Program-made: the position numbers and the translations under genes | Assembly: GCA_004565275.1 (NCBI GenBank) | Contig: SDOX01000002.1 | Span: forward strand, 194,884 to 258,883 | From: Nannochloropsis salina CCMP1776 | Lineage: Eukaryota; Sar; Eustigmatophyceae; Eustigmatales; Monodopsidaceae | Reading direction: 5' to 3' | DNA length: 64,000 bases | The notes under the pieces: generated by a model | Told to the model about the DNA's origin: nothing | What the model saw: only the letters and a program-made list of their open reading frames with translations | Databases searched by the model: none | In this document: piece by piece, positions 11,401 through 22,725 of the stretch | Layout of the letters: every line of letters begins with the position of its first letter | How positions within the stretch are numbered: the first letter of the stretch is position 1

Positions 11401-12358
11401 GACCGATTGCATGGGATACCTGATCAAGTCCGAGCGCGAGGCATTCGTTCCAACTTTCGACGCGCACGTCATGCCTCTTTTGCAAGCTTTATTGACACCC
11501 CCAGGCCCAGGAAAGAAAAATCCGGCCACGCTTATGACGGTGGCGGTGTGCCTTTTCGATGACATGGTCGAGTACGCCTCCCCTGCCGCGCACAAGTACC
11601 TCCCGACGTTCTTCCCTCTCTTGAACGGGGCCTTGGAGCGCGCCATGCCCAAGAAAGGCGCAGGGCAGAGAGGTGGAAACCCGGAGGAGGACGTGGAGGA
11701 TGAAGAGGAAGACCTGGCTACCTTGCGACAGGCCTGTGTGTACGGCATCACACAAATCTGCAAGCACGCCCCTGATGCCTTGGACCAAGCGATGAAGCCG
11801 TACAGCCTCCTGCCGCGCCTTGCTTCCCTCCTCCAGTGGCCCCAACGGAGTGAGGAGCTCCACCGACCCGCCACGGAGAATGTGGTCTCCGCCCTCCTGT
11901 CTATCTGTCAAGCCTCTCTCGCTTCCCGCCTCCAGGCGCCCGTGCAATTCTCCACCCTGGAGGGGAAGAGCACTTTGTCCCTACCTGAGTTACTCTCCCT
12001 GTGCCTGGCCGAGCTGCCTCTGACGGAAGACGTCCAAGAAGCCCGCACCGTCCACCGGCAGCTTGTGGATATGCTCGAGCACACCCAAGCTTTCGCAGCA
12101 TTGACCAACGACAGCTCCCGCACTGCCCTCCTTGTCCAGGCCCTGGCGGAGATTGTGGGCAGAGCCTGTACAGAGAGCGAGAGGGAAGAAGAAGCATCGG
12201 CGCAGACAGTGGAGCCTATCATAGCCAAGAAAATGGCCGGAGTGCTGTCCGAAATGCCCGGGAGGGTCTCAGGAGAGGGATGGACGGCCGGATGGGCCCG
12301 TGTCCAGGAGACGACCAAGCAGAAATTGCAAGGGATGGTGGGGAGGGTGGCGAATTGA
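8468..12358 (+). CDS. Importin-5/Kap121-like karyopherin beta (two exons)
   Basis: Exon 1 (8468-8637) encodes a typical importin-beta N-terminus, MADFVAVVRSLLSADNKVRN. It joins in phase through GTGAGT...AATAG (intron 8638-8781, 144 bp) to exon 2, 8782-12358. The 1248-residue protein is built of HEAT-like helical repeats throughout. It has the conserved C-terminal region CLFDDMVEYASPAAHKYLP near residue 975, which matches the FDD segment of importin-5/RanBP5. An acidic loop (EDVEDEEEDL) follows at about residues 1030-1040 and a second acidic stretch (DDEMEEDDYEALLE) lies near residue 910. Length and pattern fit importin-5, which carries ribosomal proteins and histones into the nucleus and binds RanGTP at its N-terminus. 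Assignment to importin-5 rather than importin-4 rests on overall resemblance. Confidence 0.9.
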
Positions 12359-13009
12359 ATTACGCACGTGGGAAAGCGGAGCACAAGGATGGGGGTTCCA
12401 AGGTGTGTGCTTGTGTCGGGATGGCTTGAAGACATGGGAAAAGGTAGGATAAAGAATGAGGAGCATTTACGCGTCAAATTTTATGAGCGGAGGTGGTGGA
12501 GGGGTTTAAGCCTTTTTGGCAGTAGAAAAACCGAAGTCGTCACAGAGCCTGCTTGACAAGACACTTGTTGCTGCGTTGCAAAGAGTATGCCTGTTGCAGT
12601 TCCTAAAGTGTGTCCCGATGCCTGAAATCAAATTCAAACGTCGTACTCAGTATCCCTGTCTCCGGATGCCGCCTGAATTGCTTTGCAAGGTTCATTTATA
12701 ATTTTAGAAGAAACATGCCATGGCATTACATATCCCTTACCCCGATATCCCGGTAAACCGCTTCGACTACTGTTGCCATACCACGCAGTCCACCTCACGG
12801 CGCAGCTTTGACTCTGTCTGAAATTTTAAGCTCGCAATATCTTCATCAAAATTACACCGGACGAACCACTGATTCCGACCTCCTGTCTACGCGCCCCTGC
12901 GTCAACGCAACCCCAATGAGAGACCTCAAGTACGCACGGTAGTTCCGTTCAACGCAATAAATGAGGGGTTCTTATAGAATCATCGGACAGTTGGGTCGGA
13001 CCAAGGGGT
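12359..13009. other. Convergent 3' intergenic region
   Basis: This 650 bp region lies between the 3' ends of the importin gene (+) and the NDUFA4/B12D-like gene (-). It falls in G+C compared with the coding regions. It carries no motif-bearing frame and no visible repeat or RNA gene. It is expected to hold both 3' UTRs. Confidence 0.5.
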
Positions 13010-13826
13010 CTATCGCCAGTCACGAATATCGGCGTTGCGCTTGGAGGGCGTAATGCGGACATCGGGGTGGAACATTATCTTGTTGGAGATGAAGCTTCCG
13101 CAGAAGACCAGCGCCCCACCGATGATGCCGATTACAGGCCAGGCTCCTGTAGTGTGGGATAAGCTAAGTGAGAAAGTAACGGCAACACGCTGCCAGGGCG
13201 AAGAGCGAGGCGCCAGGAAGAGAGCCACACTCAGATGCGAGAATGAGAAAGACAGGTCAAAAGCTACGGAAAGGCCAATTTCGAGTGAGCAGGAAAATTT
13301 ATGTGCGCGAAAAAATGTGGGAGACAAGAAAAGAGAGGAAATGTACGGCGATCGTTGAGGCTCAGGCTACGCACCTTTATCTCCCAACCAAGTGGCACCG
13401 AAGCTCTTGCCGTACCGCACCCCGGAAGGGACAGAGGTGGAGAGGGTGCGTCGCTGCTGCACGCTGTTGTAATTTGTCGGGGGGTGCATGCATTGAAAAA
13501 GTTAATTCATGTTGCTGAGGGAGCAACTGGCCATGGCAGGAGTGGAAACCTTCTTAGATTCGACCTATATCAAGCATGCCGCTCAGTCGGCCGCGCGTCA
13601 AATCTTTGCAGGTCGCTTTCACATCGTCATAATCAACCTCTGTCGCTCATGCAAGAGCTTGTGCCGGCCGTGCAGTGCCTTTTGTTAAAAGGTGACCGAG
13701 CCAGAGGGTTTGGAATGTTCCTGTCCACGTCGACCCCAGCTCGTTCCCGATCCACCCACTCTCGGCAAAACCCTTTTTACTCCCGTCCACTTACCGGGCA
13801 AACTGGCGCACAGTGTTAGCAATCAT
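13010..13826 (-). CDS. Small NDUFA4/B12D-like mitochondrial membrane protein (two exons)
   Basis: I infer exon 1 at 13826-13795 (MIANTVRQFA plus two bases, donor GTAAGT) and exon 2 at 13163-13010 (acceptor TTTCTCACTTAG). They join in phase to give 61 residues. The product has a short basic N-terminus, one membrane segment (PVIGIIGGALVFCGSFI), then a motif (NKIMFHPDVRITPSKR) that resembles the NPDVR-type region of plant B12D and the FNPDV of animal NDUFA4/MLRQ. Those small proteins sit in the inner mitochondrial membrane with respiratory complexes I or IV. The intron (631 bp) is the longest I infer in this window and holds a small ORF on the other strand. The family call rests on a short match and should be taken as likely rather than certain. 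Confidence 0.7.
13533..13688 (+). CDS. Possible 51-residue ORF nested in the NDUFA4/B12D-like intron
   Basis: On the plus strand, inside the minus-strand intron, an ATG in good context (GCCATGG) opens a frame of 51 codons. It starts MAGVETFLDSTYIKHAAQSA and ends with several cysteines. The first half looks like an ordinary amphipathic helical protein. The second half is compositionally different and could be intron read-through after a poor GTCGCT donor at residue 26. I do not recognise it. It may be a small gene, the first exon of one, or chance. Confidence 0.25.
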   Translation: MAGVETFLDSTYIKHAAQSAARQIFAGRFHIVIINLCRSCKSLCRPCSAFC

Positions 13827-14194
13827 GGTCGAGGAAATGTTGAGGCTGTGAAAGAAGTCCGTCGGGCGAAAAAATGGTAATTTGTGAGCAAGAGGAAAGC
13901 GTGGGGTACACTTTGTCTTTGCAGGGGACTTAGGGCGAGGGGGCGCGCGAGAGTTGCGGAATGGCGTCGCCGGATACCACAAAAAGAGCTTTTGCGCGCA
14001 GTGCCATCGCAAGAACATGACTTGTTGTAGGTGATAGTCGGAGTGCGTGTCTGATTGTTGTTATTTTTCCTTACCACAGTCGGTGACGGCAGCTGGTTGG
14101 TACGCGGCTGCGTGCGAATGGGTGGGTAAGGAGGGATCGACGACCTCCTCTACACAGGCAGGGGAACGCAGCTCCAGAAGGCTTCAACACCGTG
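13827..14194. promoter_or_regulatory. Compact divergent promoter region, NDUFA4/B12D-like / ribA
   Basis: Only 368 bp separates the ATG codons of two divergent genes, so both core promoters and 5' UTRs must lie here. No TATA box or specific operator can be assigned by eye. Confidence 0.5.
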
Positions 14195-16799
14195 ATGGCG
14201 ACAGGGCCGCCAGTACAACTCGCGTTCTCGTCACACGCATTTCAGTACACGCCACTCGTGAGGGTACGGTGGCAAAAACGGCGGAGGAGAAGAGTCTGTG
14301 TCCATGCGCCCTTTCCGCCTGGATGTTGTCGGACCCTTCCTCTCTTGATCTCCGTCCTTTTCCTTCTGCTATTGTTTGCGCATTGCACTCAAGCCTTCGT
14401 GCTGGCTCCACCCGGTGTGGATCGACGGATAGTCGGAGGGAGGAAAAGGCTGGAAGATTGCAGAAGAAGACCGCCATCCTTTGTGGGCACGAGGGAGGGC
14501 ATATGTGCCTTGGGCAGCGCGCTAGCCGATCGTCAGCAAGCGAGCAGCAACAGCAACGGCAACAGCATCAGCTTCAGCAACAGTAACAGCAACAGCAACT
14601 TTTCCGCCAGCACCCCGGGCAGGCCGTCCGTGCCTTTGGTTCCGACGCGACTGGTATCCACCAGCTTCCAACCCCCTCTCCAGCAGGACATCGCCCCGGG
14701 TTCCCCGGGCGTGGCTGAGGCCCGTTTTGTGGCCGAGTGCGAGATGCCGACCGACCGAGGAAATTTCAGGATGCGGTCCTACCGATGCGACGGCGATTAC
14801 GCGGCCCTGGAGCCGGTAGCCTTGACGCATGGGCCGTTGGGAGGGGCGGAGAACGTGTTGGCCCGCGTGCATGACCAATGCCTCACGTCCGAAGTCTTTG
14901 GGAGCAAGCGCTGCGATTGCAAAGAGCAGCTGGGAATGGCCTTGGACATGATAAGGGAGGAAGGGGGCGTGGTGATCTACCTCCAGCAGGAGGGGCGCGG
15001 GATCGGGCTCGCCAACAAAGTGGCCGCCTACGCCCTCCAAGACGAGGGTCTCGACACGGTGGATGCCAACCGGCATCTGGGTTTCGGCGACGACGAGCGC
15101 ACCTACGACATCGTGCCTTCCATTCTCCGGGACCTGGGCGTCGAGTCTATCCAGCTCATGACCAACAACCCCCTCAAACTGGAGTGCCTGCTCAAGCTGG
15201 GAGTTCGCGTCTCCAAGGTGGTGCCCATCGTCGTCGCCCCCAACGTCTTCAACGAGCGGTGCGTGCCTTTCTTCGCCTCTTTATTCTCATGTTCCTTCAT
15301 CCTCCCTTTGTCTGAACGGGTGTTTCCGGCGCGTTCTCTTCCCTCTCGCGTCTGTCCCACACTGTCCCTGTCCACCGGCATTCCTCTCCTCCCCAGTCCC
15401 CCCGTGCATGCATATCCCCTGCCGTCCGTCCAAGGGGACCGTACTCCCATAGAACACACTCCCGAGACCTGTGCGACACGTTCCGGTCGCGCCCCCGGGC
15501 CCCGTCGACGGCTTCCACTCGGTTGCTCTCAGGGGGCATCCCTCTTCCGTTGTCCATTCCGTCAATCCCAGTGTGCAGGAAGACTCACCCTTTCGATCCC
15601 CTCTCTCCCCTCCGTCCTTCCTCCCTCCCTCGACCAGGTACCTCATCACCAAAGCAGAGCGAATGGCCCACACCCTTTCCCCCGCCCTCGCCCTCCAACG
15701 CTCCCTGGTCGTGCCCCCTGCCCCTGCTACCGCCGGCATGCGGGGAGGAGATTCGGGAGAGAGGCAAGAGAAAGCCGAGATCTCACGGGAAATCCTCCTG
15801 TCACGGAAGAGGAAAGGGGTTCGTACTTGGAAAGGCGTGCGGCAGCCGGAGGAGGGGGAGGCAATCGGAAGGAAGGAGGTGGGGCCAGGCAGGACGGACG
15901 CTGGAGTCTCGTCAGGGGGCAGGGAGGACGCAGGGCTGGGGGAGGTGGAGCATGCCTTGCGGTGTCTGAGGGAAGGGCGCGTCGTCGTCCTTTTGGACAA
16001 GGCGCCAGGGGCGGCGAGCGGGGCCACGAAGAGGGCCCCAGACGGCGAGAATGGCGGTAGTGACACCCACGGGATAGGCGCCGACCTGCTTGTGTTGGCC
16101 CATATGGCCTCGGACGAGACACTTTCCCTCTTCCTGCGGACCATCTCCGGCGTCACCTACTGTCTATTGCCCCCTGCCAGGCTCACGGCGTTGTGGAAAG
16201 GCAGTGGAGCGGCTGCTACGGCGGCAGGGTTGGATTTGAAAGACTCTGTGCTCGCGTTGTGGGAGGAGAGCAGGGGAAACGAGGATGGGAGCAGGGGCTC
16301 GTCCGCAGCCAGAAAACGGGCGGCAACACTGCGAGCATTGGGAGGTGGAGATGCAGTAGGGGAAAGGGAGGAATCCGGGGGGGTCAGGGAGTTGTCTTTG
16401 AGCGACTTTTCCAGCCCGGGGCATGTCTTCGTCGTTTCACCGGGGGCGGCCATAGGCACGGCCGAGGATAAGGCAATGCGTGGCTTGGCCAGACCCTCAC
16501 CTGTGAGCGTGCGGAGGGAGTGGGCGTTGGAAATGGCGCGCTGGATGGAGGAAAAGGCTGGCAGTGGGGAGTGGAAAAGGGAGGGAGGGACGGCGGGCGT
16601 GTCGGTGGGAGTGGCGGAGTTGGTGGACCGCGAGACGGGGGACGGCATGACTGTGGAGGAGGTGGCGGCATTGGTAGAGGAGCACGGTTTAGCCGTGACA
16701 TCTGTAGAAAAGGTGGCTCGGTTCGTGCACGAGCGACAACAACAGATAACGACGGAGGGGACTGTCCGGGTTGAGGAGGAAGAGGAGGGGCGGATATAG
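14195..16799 (+). CDS. Plastid-targeted GTP cyclohydrolase II fused to a degenerate DHBP-synthase domain (reversed RIBA)
   Basis: Exons 14195-15258 and 15638-16799 join in phase (donor GTGCGT, acceptor CGACCAG), restoring the conserved end NERYLITKAERMAHTL; 741 residues. A hydrophobic signal peptide (about residues 50-67) is followed by TQA|FVLAPP, matching the heterokont ASAF plastid-targeting motif. A Ser/Asn-rich linker from AAC/AGC repeats follows. The GTP cyclohydrolase II domain (about 175-380) has the zinc ligands C229, C240 and C242 and LQQEGRGIGL, and so should open GTP for riboflavin synthesis. From about residue 460 a DHBP-synthase-like domain is traceable: RVVVLLD, RTISGVTYCLL, SPGHVFVVSP, MTVEEVAALVEEHGLAV. 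It lacks the acidic DRENEG active-site loop and the HTEA motif, and so is probably inactive. Domain order is the reverse of plant and bacterial RibB-RibA fusions. A separate DHBP synthase is needed elsewhere. Confidence 0.9.
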
Positions 16800-17127
16800 A
16801 AACCTAAAGACGAGACAGTAAATAATTTGCAGAGTCGTACAGGAAATGAAAGATGTTGCGGGAAAGTTATGCCAGTAACGTACGCGACACACATACAAAC
16901 TAAATTTAGATAAAAGCAAAATTGCCCACGCACAGTCTAAATTAAATATTTTGCCGCGAGGCTACATGATCAAGTGGAGAGCATCCATTTTTTGGGCCCC
17001 ATAAGGGTCATGCAAGTCTACTTAAGTTGTCTTTTTTAACTTCTCATTGACATTTTTCGCCTGGTGACTCCTCTCTGTGTCGATGGCCATTCAATAAAAG
17101 CACTGTCCCGGCCTTCAAAAGATGTAG
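16800..17127. other. Convergent 3' intergenic region, ribA / RPB2
   Basis: 328 bp of AT-richer sequence between two 3' ends. It holds no supported frame. Candidate polyadenylation-type AT-rich tracts are present (AATAAA on the plus strand near 17093, TTTATT-like runs), but none is assignable with confidence. Confidence 0.45.
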
Positions 17128-20100
17128 CTACCGGCCCTTGGTGGAGGTGAACATGCGGGGAGCGATGCACATCGACATCAATTCCTGGAAAAGAAGCTTA
17201 CAGGCGTACGGCATGAAGATCTGAGAAATGCGATTTTTCTCCTTGCACGAAAGACACATGAAGTCCCCCGTCCTCAAATTTGCCTTTGCAATCAGACCAC
17301 ACACATCGCAGACGTGGACACGATAAGGATCGGAATTCAAGAACAACCGGTCACGAATGAAAGCGGCCGCTCCGTGCGATATCAAGCAATCTCGCTCCAT
17401 CTCTCCCATCCGCAAACCACCATCCCTCCCTCGCCCCTCCAGCGGCTGCCTTGTCAACATGGCCACGGGCCCGCGGGCCCGAGAGTGGATCTTGTCGTCG
17501 ACCAGATGTTTCAAACGTTGGTAAAACGTCGGGCCAATGAAGATCTTGGCCGTCAGCTGTCGTCCCGTCATCCCGCTGTGTAACGTCTCGTTTCCGTGTC
17601 GCTGGTACCCCAAGGAATGCAGGACGCGCGCCACATTATCCACTGTCAGGGAAGTATTAAAAGCCGTGCCATCCCCCTCCGAGCCGGCCAGAGAAGACAC
17701 CTTCCCCGTCAGACACTCAACGAGCTGCCCGATTGTCATGCGCGAGGGAATGGCGTGGGGATTCACAATGATGTCGGGCGTGATACCCTGCTGGGTAAAT
17801 GGCATGTCCTCCTGACGATACGTCATCCCAATGGTGCCCTTCTGTCCATGCCGAGAGGAAAATTTGTCGCCAATTTGAGGAATGCGCACGTTCCGGATAC
17901 GAACTTTGACAAATTTGAAGCCTTTTTCATTCGTGGTCAACACGACCCTGTCCACGATGCCACTCTCCTGCGTCCTCATACTCGTGCTCCCGTCTTTCTT
18001 GCTCAGCCGATTGACGGTCCCGTCCGCGCCCGACGACATGATAGGACTGGTCTTTCCGATCAAGATATCCCCTCCATTCACTCGCACTCCAGGAGGACAA
18101 AGCCCATCCTCGTCGAGGCTCTCGTACGACCCGAAGCGCATCCCTTCGGTGGTGTCCCGCGTGGGGATTTCGAAGGTCTCGGAGGAGAGAAGGGAGCCAC
18201 CAGCCCCGCGACCCTTCTCTTCGTCTTGGTAACACCGGTAGAAGGAAGAGCGGAAGAAGCCTCGGTCGATGGCGGATTGGTTCATGATTAGAGAGTCCTC
18301 TTGATTGTATCTAAAGGGGAAAGAGGTGAAAGGAAGGCCATTTGAGTGCATCATTTCCATCCACGAGAGAAAGATTTCGAGGGGAGCGACGCTTCTAGTC
18401 GCGAGTAAATAATCCCACATAACAACCCTTTCCCATTTCTCTACTTTATTACCACTCCCATCTCACCCAGAGTAGATCATGATGGCCACTACCGCATTCG
18501 TGCCCGAAGGCAACTCGCGAAATTTCAAGTACTCCATCGCCTTGGTCGTCACCAACGGGCGTTGGGGGTAGTGCAGGACATGGGCCATGGTATCCATGCG
18601 GTTTTGGTACGCAGACGTGTACACCCCCATGGCTTGTTTTCCCATGGCCGACTGGTACGTGTTCCGGGGGCTCTGGTTGTGGTCTGGGAAAGGAATGACG
18701 GACGCAACCACCCCCAGAATCATGGAAGGGTGGATCTCGCAGTGCGTGTACGTCCGAGGAGAGCCTTCCAAGGTCAAGTCTCCCGGGTCCATGGCCACCA
18801 TGCAAGTCTCTTCTTCCTCCGTGTCAATGTATTCGACCAGACCATCTTGCAGCAAATTCGTGAAGGTATAGTCCTTCATGGGAGCCAGCTGTCTGATGTG
18901 CCTCTTCTTGATCTTCAGACGTTTCCCCCCACTTTCCACCACGAACAAAGGCCGTAAGACGCGCCCAGCGTCCGTGTATATCCGCAGTTCTTGCTCGGAA
19001 ATTGCGTTAATAATGGACACGTCGGGTGGAATGTCATTGTTCCGCCTAGTGTCGAGCAAATTCTTCATCAATACCATCGGCTTTCGGTGGATGCCTACCC
19101 AGTTCCCGTTGCAAAATATCCGAGTCACAGTCGGCAGGGCGATCTCGCTTGGCAACGTTTCGTCCAGACCTTCCGTGCCGTACTCGGTCAGAACCTCCAA
19201 AATGGGGACGGATGGGCTCTCCTTACTGATGTAGGCCATCAGAGCCAAATTCTTGACCAGGCCAACGGCGTGGCCTTCGGGCGTCTCCGCCGGACACACC
19301 ATGCCCCAATGGGAATTGTGCAGCTGCCGAGGTTTGGCTTGTTTGCCTTCCCTTCCCAGAGGGGTATTCAAACGTCGCAAGTGGGAGAGGGAGGCGGCAT
19401 ACGTGAGCCGGTTCAAGACCTGCGAGACGCCCGCCCGCGTGGCCGTGAGTCGGTCACCCCAGTTTCCTGTCGCCAAGGAGTATTTCAAGCCGTCGGTGAT
19501 GATCCTGGACTTGATCGCCTGCGTGATGTTGAAGTTCTTGGCTTCGTTCAGGCAGGACCTAATGTATCGCCGCACATCCTTACAGAGTCGAAGGAACAGC
19601 TGATGGAAAAGGCCTCGAATCAAGACGCCCGCCAGATCCAAGCGCTTCTTGCCGTAATGGTCGCGGTCATCCTCCTCCGCCCTCCCCAACGAGCACATAA
19701 GCATTTTATGCACCGTATACCCCAAGAAAAAAGCTTTGCGCGTCTCCACGTTTTCTTCTGTTCCCACGTGTGGCAGCATTTCCTTCTGCAAGATCAACTT
19801 GGCGTATTGAATTCGTTTCGCCCGACCGGCGTTCTCAATAGACCCCCGCTTGCCAATGAAATCCAGGGCCAGATTCCTTTCCTTGATCACCTCTGCTTCT
19901 TCCAACGAGGCTCGGAAGCGGTCCAACATCTCTTCGTCCCGCAGATCGTAGACGATGTGAGAGAGGATGTCCTTGTCGGTGACGAAGCCCAGCGCCCGAA
20001 AGACGATGACGACGGGTATCTCCTCCCGGATGTGAGCTATGTTGGCGTTGATGCAGTTCGCCTTCTGGCGCCCCGGGGCGTAAATTTGCAGGTACATGGT

Positions 20101-20892
20101 GCTGGTGGACCGACTACCTTTCACTTGGTTCGATCGGGTCTCGCAGACCCAGGAGTACTTGTGAGGTTGCTTCCGCCTAAAGCAGTACACGTCATTGTTA
20201 CTCATGCGCTCCTGCGCGATGATCACCTTTTCACTCCCATTGATGATGAAGTATCCCCCTTGGTCGTATATGCATTCGTTCTGTTCCATGAGCTCCCGAC
20301 CCGAGGCCTTGGCCAGGACACAATACCGGGACAAGATCATGAGGGGCATCCGGCCCAGATGCTCCTGCTCGTACTCCCACTCCCTTTGCTCTTCCGTCTC
20401 GTTTCCTCGCTCGTCCAGCTGCACCACCCGGACCGTCACATCCGTGTACAAGTTGCAGCCGTACGTGAGGTTGCGGATGCGGGCGTCAGCGGGCCAGAGC
20501 AAGTGGGTCTCCCGGTCGGCTTCGGGAAAATTCGGGGAGGACATGTACACTTGCCCGAAAGAAATTTTGTACCGTTTCAGCAGATCCTGTTCTTCTGCCC
20601 CGGGACCGTATTGAGGCTCCGACGTGACCACGATATCTCCAGCATCGTCCACGCATTCTTGCAACCCAACCTCCAGAAAGGAGTCGTAGGAATCCAATTG
20701 CTGGCGGACCAGACCTTTCTCGTCAAAAAACGCAGAGATAACAACCCATGCGTCATCTTGAGAGATCTCTTCCACCTCGCCTCCCATCCCTAGACTGCCT
20801 TCCCCTTCATCACCAGTTGTGTCTCCTCCGGCCCCGGACGTGGCGCTAGTCGTCTCGTCCAAGTCGTCAAAATCATCGTCGAAATCATCCAT
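17128..20892 (-). CDS. RPB2: DNA-directed RNA polymerase II second-largest subunit RPB2 (two exons)
   Basis: Exons 20892-18467 and 18310-17128 join in phase 2 across a 156-bp intron (GTGAGA...CCCTTTAG), restoring [13 protein letters not shown]; total 1202 residues, close to yeast Rpb2 (1224). The N-terminus is very acidic ([13 protein letters not shown]). Family blocks include [56 protein letters not shown], and the active-site hybrid-binding region [20 protein letters not shown]. The C-terminal zinc motif has C1143, C1146, C1161 and C1164. The ending SMCIAPRMF is the RPB2 clamp signature. With RPB1 it forms the catalytic centre of Pol II in the nucleus. The ATG at 20892 is chosen because it begins the usual acidic start; the frame upstream is open only from a non-ATG codon. 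It is divergent from the ABITRAM homologue. Confidence 0.97.
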
Positions 20893-21532
20893 GGCTGAGC
20901 GAGCCTCGTGATCACAACCTAACAAAAGACCGGTGGCTAACAACGCCTGAATGCAACCGCAGGTTCCGTGCTTATTCTCCTGTTTTTCCTGAGAAGTCGT
21001 TAAAAAAATCAAACGTAGAACGGTCAGTAGAAGTCGTCTCAGCAAGTGCGCTGAAGAAGCAAGGAAGAAGGGTATGCCTCGACTTGCTCGTTGGAGCCAA
21101 TGGACCGTCAGACGAAAAAGACAGACGAGCAACGGTCACACACGTAGTTGACAGCCTGTAGATATGTCAGCCAGGGTATACTTGGGTCATTAAGCACTAC
21201 TGTTCACGTAGTACAAACATACGTTGCCCAAATGATTGTGGCTCCCGCTAGCAGGCCCCACTCTCTTCTACTTGTTGCGATTCAGGCTCGGAAACAACCC
21301 ATGTAAGGTCTTGGCTCACACGAACACGTGTACAGTGTACATATTATAATTTTACAACCATATTGCGAGAAATGTTTCCTGTGACCGGGAAGGAAGAGGG
21401 TGTTTTGATGTCTTGAGGGAAAAGGGAGAAATGCCTGCCCTCAGGACGACGCACTATACGACCTCCCCCCCCCCCTTTGCTGCTTTTTGCGGCGGGCTGT
21501 TTACATGTTATTCCTCATCTACCCAAATAGAG
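20893..21532. other. Divergent upstream region, RPB2 / ABITRAM homologue
   Basis: 640 bp between two divergent ATG codons. It contains AT-rich tracts (about 21330-21360) and a C8-C9 run near 21465. No supported coding frame or RNA gene is seen. It should hold both promoters. Confidence 0.45.
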
Positions 21533-22725
21533 ATGGGAGGAGATGAAGAATGCTCCGACGAAATTTCTCAATTGCTTTCCCAGGCTGCCAAATTTCCCCC
21601 TGGGTCTCTCGAACGGCGTGGGTTTACCCTCCTATACTGGCAGCATGCCGGCACTGGAAGTCACAGCACGGAGCAGGAGAAGGGGGCATACAGATCGCAT
21701 ATACACGAGGACGGTCCTACGAAACGTCATAAATGTCCACGCGGGCTTCATCAATACTTATGCGGGCATCCAAATGGACTTTTCATCGTCGGTCTAGGTA
21801 CGATTCCCTGAAAGCGGGAGAGAGAATTTCCAACTCCGTTGCAATCCCGTCCTTAAAAGTTCCCTTTCTATCGATTTTCCATAGCTAAGGAGCATATAGC
21901 GTTACAAATGTGTGGACAGGGGAAGAATGCTGCCGCGGGAGAGAGTGGTATGGTCAATGTCTCGCGAATTGACTTTTTGCCGAAGGATATCTTTGAGTCC
22001 CTAGAAACCGAGGAGGAATCAGACGCGTTAGAGGATACAGCGATCGCATCGCCGGTAAATGAAACATCTAGCGCGGCTAAATGTGCAAAAGGAACCAGCC
22101 GCACTCGTGGAAAAAAACAGAAGGGGGGCTTTCACGTCCGCCGAGACACCCTTTTGGCTCGTGTCGTGCTCAGCAACGGAAGAGTCTTCCCTGTTTTTGG
22201 GTACGCATGATGATGCGGGGAGAAAACTATCGTGTACTAACCCGCTCCACGCAATTGACTTTTAATCTCTGTTCTCCACGATTGTAGGGGCGTTCAAGGC
22301 CAGGTGGTTGAACTTAACGAGAATTTGAGCACGCATCCAGACTTGCTACAAAGACAGGTAAGAAATCATGTTAAAGGCAAAACGCAGGGGTACTGTTCCA
22401 GAAATTTCAACTTTCATGACAAGCGCCGTCCTTTACGAGCGGCGGGCTAAAGATTAATACTGTTCGTGCCTGACTGCTAGCTTATCCCCGTGTTTTATCC
22501 TTTCTTTTTCTGCTCAACGCCTTACTTAAGCCTGAACATAAGGGGTACATCGCCATAATTCAGCCTCCCAGATTCTCAAGCGTTGGACCAGATCTTAGTC
22601 ATCTAATCAATTCTGACACGTACAAGAAAATGGAATCAGAGAACTATCTGAACGGCTCGGATCGGTTGGGGGGAAAAGATGTTCATGCCCAGCATTTAAC
22701 GTCCAAATATTGTTCATCTGACTAA
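21533..22725 (+). CDS. ABITRAM/Simiate (FAM206) homologue, four exons
   Basis: Four exons, 21533-21797, 21885-22200, 22288-22357 and 22531-22725, join in matching phase with good GT-AG sites and give 281 residues. The two diagnostic segments of the family are split over exons. VQGQVVELNENLSTHPDLL (exon 3) and PEHKGYIAIIQPPRF (exon 4) correspond to the VRGRLMEVNEN and EGYIAVVLPKFE blocks of animal Simiate. Upstream, HPNGLFIVGL + AKEHIAL (exons 1-2) fits the ILQHSN...ITLAESHPVL block. The fold is a lipoyl/GcvH-like beta domain; animal Simiate is found in nuclear speckles and is linked to actin and transcription. The protein has extra acidic linker sequence (SLETEEESDALEDT) compared with animals. 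Each exon alone is short, so simple ORF calling would miss the gene. Confidence 0.85.

Noticed and set aside
18991-20793. 600-codon plus-strand frame antisense to RPB2
   Set aside because: Long open antisense frames are expected from the codon bias here; the minus strand is unmistakably RPB2.
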